Positions 45,433 to 50,067 of a stretch of DNA of 50,067 bases are shown here, piece after piece. Source of the DNA: Oscillospiraceae bacterium (GTDB taxonomy: Bacteria; Bacillota; Clostridia; TANB77; CAG-508); NCBI GenBank assembly GCA_009785865.1, contig WQVL01000009.1:1-50067 (forward strand), written 5' to 3'. The notes beneath the pieces were generated by a model. It had not been told where the DNA came from, searched no databases, and saw only the letters and a list, made by a program, of their open reading frames with translations. Each line of letters starts with the position of its first letter. Position 1 is the first letter of the stretch. The position numbers were made by a program, and so were the translations under genes.

Positions 45433-45645
45433 ATGCCGATAATAGTTAATTTAGATGTTGAAATGGCAAAAAAGAAAATGTCTTTATCAGAACTTTCAGA
45501 CAAAATTGGAATAACAATGGCTAATCTATCTATCCTAAAAACAGGAAAGGGAAAAGCTATCAGATTTTCTACGTTAGAGAGTATTTGTAAAGAGCTAAAT
45601 TGCATGCCAGGAGACATACTGGAATATAGAGAAAAATTGAATTAG
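45433..45645 (+). CDS. small XRE/YozG-like transcriptional regulator
   Basis: MPIIVNLDVEMAKKKMSLSELSDKIGITMANLSILKTGKGKAIRFSTLESICKELNCMPGDILEY. Confidence 0.85.
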   Translation: MPIIVNLDVEMAKKKMSLSELSDKIGITMANLSILKTGKGKAIRFSTLESICKELNCMPGDILEYREKLN

Positions 45646-45816
45646 TAAAAATGTTTAGACAAAGGAATCGATTAAGTCAACTTAAAAGAAGTTGGCTTTG
45701 TTCATGTTCTTAAAGAAGTGGGATGAGGCAGTTTAATTTTTCTATTACAGAAAGTTTACATATTTAGGCAAATAGTGTATAATATATAAGGAAATTAAAA
45801 GGGAGGCCTTAAAATT

Positions 45817-47193
45817 ATGAGTAAAAAGAAAGTTGTAGAGAAAGTGATAGGTAATCGTAGATATTTTGATCCTAATTGTTTGGAGAAGGTTTCAAGTGGG
45901 TTGCTGGTTCCGCGTCCGATAACATCAATGGAAATTATTAATTTCGGAGGAACAGCAAACTCGGTTATTAATCCAAAGTTTGATGGGATTGAGGTTACAA
46001 CAACACCATATTATAGAGATCTTTTAACAGATGAGAGAAGGTATGTTTTACCCGACTACAAGGGTGATATTGCTTTCCGTACTGTAGCTGCAAAGAATAG
46101 TGTAGATATTAGTGAAAATGATATAGTTCTCCTTGCTCAAGCGATTAAAACATCATCACAAGAAGTAATTATAGTAAATTGTGGACTGATGCAGATAGAT
46201 GTACTACTTAAAAGTGTGCAAAAAAAGTTAGAAGGATTTATATCAAAGAAGAGAATAGTTTTATGGGGGAGTCAACTATCGCCTGAACTAGCTCACTCTG
46301 ATGCGCCTGCTAATTTTGGTGCAGCAGTAGCTGCAGGACAATTTATAAAACCTGGAGTAGTTGTTTGTATGCGTAATGGCATAATGAACGCAGATGGTGA
46401 TTTTAAATCTTTGGCTGAACAGAGAGCTGAGAGTGATGGGATTGCTGTGTTTGATATGGGTGGTACAATAGAAGGGACTTGGAATGCAACGACTGACACT
46501 GCATCTACAATGCCGGGTGTTCCTTCATTTGTTGAACAATACATTCGAAATCAGGTTAGAATTGCTCAAGATTTAAGATATAAAGAAATTATAAGGGTAG
46601 ATAGTCGTGATCTTAACGATCTATGGCGCACACAACTTCTTGAAAGTATTTCATTAGAAGTTAAAGGTGTTGTAGCTAGTGATGGTGTGAAATCTATGAA
46701 TACCAAAAACTTTATTGTGCCGCACGGAACGTACACAAAAGCAGAAACTGCACGTTTCTTGCAAGAAAACGCAGATAACCATGTTAAAGAAGCAACAGTA
46801 ATTTTACTTAGTGCGATGGTTCCATTGTCTTATGGAGCATATAATGGTGATGCAGGTTTTAATGTGGGATATGCGCTTATGGCGTCTACGATGTTGCCGC
46901 CTGGAGTCTATATTGCGGCGAATAGTTGTATATATGACCCGCAATCGACTGATAAAGATTTAACAAATGCACGATATATGAATAGACGTTATACTAAGGA
47001 AGAGGAAATTGAATATCGTAGAGCAATTAACTCTTATCCAGCTAAGGATAAGATTGTAGGATTGATATCTGAAATACTTGGTGAAATGACTGACAAGCAA
47101 ATAGAGGAAATTAAGTATATGAATCCTGATGATTTAAAATCATGGGCATTCAATCCAGAGTTTTCAAATTCAGAAAAGAATTCAAGTAAGTAA
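45817..47193 (+). CDS. asparaginase-like protein
   Basis: GIAVFDMGGTIEGTWNATTD; no stronger family evidence. Confidence 0.45.
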   Translation: MSKKKVVEKVIGNRRYFDPNCLEKVSSGLLVPRPITSMEIINFGGTANSVINPKFDGIEVTTTPYYRDLLTDERRYVLPDYKGDIAFRTVAAKNSVDISENDIVLLAQAIKTSSQEVIIVNCGLMQIDVLLKSVQKKLEGFISKKRIVLWGSQLSPELAHSDAPANFGAAVAAGQFIKPGVVVCMRNGIMNADGDFKSLAEQRAESDGIAVFDMGGTIEGTWNATTDTASTMPGVPSFVEQYIRNQVRIAQDLRYKEIIRVDSRDLNDLWRTQLLESISLEVKGVVASDGVKSMNTKNFIVPHGTYTKAETARFLQENADNHVKEATVILLSAMVPLSYGAYNGDAGFNVGYALMASTMLPPGVYIAANSCIYDPQSTDKDLTNARYMNRRYTKEEEIEYRRAINSYPAKDKIVGLISEILGEMTDKQIEEIKYMNPDDLKSWAFNPEFSNSEKNSSK

Positions 47194-47204
47194 TAAAAAC
47201 ATTG

Positions 47205-47246
47205 CGGATCGCATTATCGTATTTAATGGTAATGCGATCTTTTTGT
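47205..47246 (+). terminator. hairpin terminator
   Basis: gatcgcattatcgtatttaatggtaatgcgatctttttg. Confidence 0.65.
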
Positions 47247-47383
47247 TTGATGAGTAAGGTTTTGCAGTTGAACAAAAGTTGTTAGCAAAAACCTTCATAC
47301 TAACGGGTTTACAAATTAAAGTATGTTATGCTATAATAACCAATAGTGTTTTTTAGTAGCAATAAAAGGAGATAAGAAATAGA

Positions 47384-48475
47384 ATGAAAATAGGAATAGT
47401 AGGATTGCCAAATGTAGGTAAAAGTACAATGTTTAATAGCATAACAAATGCAGGAGCGGAAAGTGCAAATTATCCTTTCTGCACAATAGAACCAAATGTA
47501 GGAATAGTTCCTGTACCCGATGAGAGATTAAAAGTGCTAGCAGAAATGTATGAACCAGAAAAAATTACACATGCTGTGATAGAGTTTGTTGATATAGCAG
47601 GATTAGTAAAAGGAGCAAGTAAAGGAGAAGGGCTTGGAAATAAGTTTTTATCTCATATTAGAGAAGTAGACAGTGTTCTGCAAGTTGTAAGATGTTTTGA
47701 AGATCCTAATATAGTACATGTTGATGGAAATATAAATCCAATAAGAGATATAGAAACAATTAATTTTGAACTTATACTATCAGATTTAGATACAATAGAA
47801 AAAAGAATGGATAAAGCAAAAAAGAATTTAAAAGCGGACAAAAAGTATCAAGCAGAAGTGACTCTTTTAGAAGCGATAAAGAAAACGTTAGAAGAAGGTA
47901 AACCTGCAAGAACAATAGAACATACAGCTGAAGAACAAGAGTTATTAAAAGAAGTGTTTTTGTTAACATCAAAGCCAATCATGTATATAGCAAATGTTTC
48001 TGAAGATCAACTTTCTAGTGTAGCTACAGACGAAAATGTAAATACGGTAAGAGAATATGCAGAAGCGCATAATAGTAGTTGTATACCATTGTGTGCAAAA
48101 ATAGAAGAAGAGCTATCAGCATTAGAAGGTGAAGAGAAAAAAGAATTTTTAGAAGCTCTTGGACTTAATGAATCAGGATTAGATAAAGTTATAAAAGAGA
48201 GTTATTCATTATTAGGATTAATGTCTTTCTTAACAGCAGGAAAGCCGGAAGTAAGAGCTTGGACTATATCAAAAGGAACAAAGGCTCCTGATGCAGCAGG
48301 TAAAATCCATACAGATATTCAAAGAGGATTTATTAAAGCAGAAGTTACTGCGTATGAAGATTTAGTAAGAGAAGGTGGACCAAATGTTGCAAAAGAAAAA
48401 GGATTAGTTAGGTCAGAAGGAAAAGATTATATAATGGAAGATGGAGATGTTGTACTGTTTAAATTCAATGTCTAA
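47384..48475 (+). CDS. ychF: redox-regulated ATPase / GTPase YchF
   Basis: MKIGIVGLPNVGKSTMFNSITNAGAESANYPFCTIEPNVGIVPVPDERL. Confidence 0.97.
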   Translation: MKIGIVGLPNVGKSTMFNSITNAGAESANYPFCTIEPNVGIVPVPDERLKVLAEMYEPEKITHAVIEFVDIAGLVKGASKGEGLGNKFLSHIREVDSVLQVVRCFEDPNIVHVDGNINPIRDIETINFELILSDLDTIEKRMDKAKKNLKADKKYQAEVTLLEAIKKTLEEGKPARTIEHTAEEQELLKEVFLLTSKPIMYIANVSEDQLSSVATDENVNTVREYAEAHNSSCIPLCAKIEEELSALEGEEKKEFLEALGLNESGLDKVIKESYSLLGLMSFLTAGKPEVRAWTISKGTKAPDAAGKIHTDIQRGFIKAEVTAYEDLVREGGPNVAKEKGLVRSEGKDYIMEDGDVVLFKFNV

Positions 48476-48585
48476 GCGGATTTTAAGAAAAATTTTGTAA
48501 AAAACAGTAAAACTATTGCATTTAATTTTGAATTATGGTATAAATATAAAAGAGTTTATTCATAATAATAACAAAGGAGAAACAT

Positions 48586-48921
48586 ATGAAAACAAGAAAA
48601 GTAATTGTAAGTGTTGTAATTTTAGCAGTAATCACATTAATGGCATCAAATGTGTTTGCTTTTAATAATATAGATGAGCTAATGAATGAAACAACTCCAG
48701 GAGGAAATGAGATAACACAAGAGAACACAACAAATGAAACGGCAAATGAAATTGGAAACACAACAGGGAATACAGTTGGAGCACAAAACACAACAGGGAA
48801 TGTAGATAAAGAAGGATTGCCTCAAACGGGATTAGATAACTCACTTGTGATCATTATAATAGTTTGTGGATTGTCTGCATTATATGCATATAAAAAAATC
48901 AGAGATTATAACTATTTATAA
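48586..48921 (+). CDS. LPxTG-anchored small surface protein
   Basis: Signal peptide, Asn/Thr-rich linker, LPQTG, TM, basic tail. Confidence 0.85.
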   Translation: MKTRKVIVSVVILAVITLMASNVFAFNNIDELMNETTPGGNEITQENTTNETANEIGNTTGNTVGAQNTTGNVDKEGLPQTGLDNSLVIIIIVCGLSALYAYKKIRDYNYL

Positions 48922-48937
48922 AAAGATGAATTATCAG

Positions 48938-48966
48938 AACAAGGGTTTACCCCTTGTTTTTTGTTG
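48938..48966. terminator. hairpin terminator
   Basis: aacaagggtttaccccttgtttttt. Confidence 0.65.
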
Positions 48967-49002
48967 CTCTAATATTATAGAAAAATAGGGGTAGAATATA
49001 CA

Positions 49003-49772
49003 TTAACGTACTGCTTTAACTATAATTCTATTTCCATTTACAGCATTACAAGTAACTAAAGTAAGCTCATGTCGACCATTAGTTTCTTGACGAGTAGAAG
49101 AAACATCGGTCTTTACAGTTTCAAATTTATCATAGATAGTATAGTGAATACGATTACCGAGAATTGTCATAGATGACTACAATATCACCAATTTGCAACT
49201 GATCTAACCTGCTAAAGAATCTATCATCACCACAATTATGGGCTGCAATACATAAGTTGCCGGGGCTCATTTGGTAGTGGACCATCAAACCTACAAGGGG
49301 AAACTTGAAGCAAACGGTCATTTATGTCTGATAATATAGGGTATCTCAAATCAATTTTATCGATCTGTAAAATTCCTATAACAGAAAAACTATCTTCATC
49401 ATCTAAACTAATAGAATGAGTAAGTGGAGAAGACGAAGTAGCAGTATAAAGCCTAGATATATCATAATTTCCTAATATAACTTGTGAAAGATTTTCATCC
49501 CTAGACATATTAAACAGTCCATAAAAGTAATAGATAGAAAAAAAGAGAGCAGCAAAGATAGAAGAGAAATAGTAAATTTTTAAAAACAATAAAGATCTTT
49601 TCTTCTTAATAATAGGTTTGTCCAATAAAGGTGCATGCAAAGAACAATGCTCACAAATACTATCGGAGAATTGAGAAGTGTGATTCGGTATAGAATTATT
49701 TGGAGTTTGAATTATTTGATTCATAATAATAGTGTATATAAAGAAGAAAAAATTATTCAATATTATCATCAA
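49003..49772 (-). CDS. sortase (class D-like), two +1 sites (CGGC, CGGT)
   Basis: Restored PNEP-G-NLCIAAHNCGDDRFFSRLDQLQIGDIVVIYDNS-G-NRIHYTIYDKFETVKTDVSSTRQETNGRHELTLVTCNAVNGNRIIVKAVR*. Length 770 = 3n+2. Confidence 0.88.
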
Positions 49773-49827
49773 TAATATTTATGGAAAAAATTTCTCAAAA
49801 AAAATTTAAAAAAATTCAAAAAATCTA

Positions 49828-49857
49828 TTGACACTAAACAATAATATATGCTAAAAT
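49828..49857 (+). promoter_or_regulatory. sigma-A-like promoter
   Basis: TTGACA-N18-TAAAAT. Confidence 0.55.
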
Positions 49858-49903
49858 AATTTTTGCGTCTAGTCTTTCTAACAAGAAAGAAAAACGCATA
49901 CAA

Positions 49904-49947
49904 AGTATAACTTATCTGTATGCATTGCATGCTACAGCTAAGAAAAA
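49904..49947 (+). repeat. copy 2 of intergenic element
   Basis: agtataacttatctgtatgcattgcatgctacagctaagaaaaa; matches 34060..34105. Confidence 0.6.
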
Positions 49948-50067
49948 AGCACATTGAAAAATAAACAATAAATTCCTTTAAAGAGTTTCAGGTTCTAAGG
50001 AATCTGTACTTTAAAAAAACCAATAAGAAAAGAGATGGAGAAAGCCATTTAAAAAAACAAATGAAGA

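Noticed and set aside
721-49262. Sequencing or assembly indels as the explanation for split genes
   Set aside because: All 15 breaks have the same sequence (extra C before GGN), the same direction and occur only at in-frame CGG; similar out-of-frame CGGs and other GGA codons in intact genes are unaffected. Still needs raw-read confirmation.
7188-49262. Ordinary pseudogenisation of the split genes
   Set aside because: Genes include normally essential ones (map, murC, ruvX), both sides keep full family similarity with no other stops or indels, and the lesion type is identical every time.
721-49262. CGG sense reassignment (e.g. CGG to Trp or Gln as in some Firmicutes)
   Set aside because: A triplet reassignment would not change the reading frame; here the downstream sequence is in +1 at each site.
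1-50067. CRISPR arrays, transposases, prophage modules, rRNA genes
   Set aside because: None seen; the only short tandem repeat is the coding 15-bp repeat at about 41960-42065.

Overview
AT-rich Firmicutes/Clostridia-type chromosomal window. Its core is a long S10-spc-alpha ribosomal protein cluster (rpsJ to rplQ, with secY, adk, map, infA and rpoA), flanked by housekeeping and sporulation-type genes (ppa, dpaA-like, murC, spoVG, ireB-ruvX-DUF1292, sigH, ychF) and small accessory loci (LytTR/LiaF-like, LysM, a radical-SAM/repeat-peptide pair, DUF2975-XRE, sortase plus LPQTG protein). There are three tRNAs: His(GTG), Gln(TTG) and Thr(GGT). The main observation is that at least 11 genes, several normally essential (murC, map, ruvX, a sigH-like sigma factor), are each broken in the ORF track by one or two +1 frame changes, and every break falls on an in-frame CGG. 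At all 15 sites, reading the four bases CGGN (CGGA x10, CGGT x4, CGGC x1) as one glycine, or skipping the C and reading GGN, restores one continuous protein, usually with Gly where the family has a conserved Gly. Gene lengths fit (remainder 1 for one site, 2 for two sites). By eye, in-frame CGG is otherwise absent from native-looking genes, including the whole ribosomal cluster and a 973-codon ORF, while out-of-frame CGG is common and harmless. This suggests a genome-wide recoding in which CGG is not an Arg codon but a +1 frameshift / quadruplet glycine codon. Two GC-richer, foreign-looking ORFs carry three in-frame CGGs and are exceptions. All scanning was by eye, without alignment or database searches.
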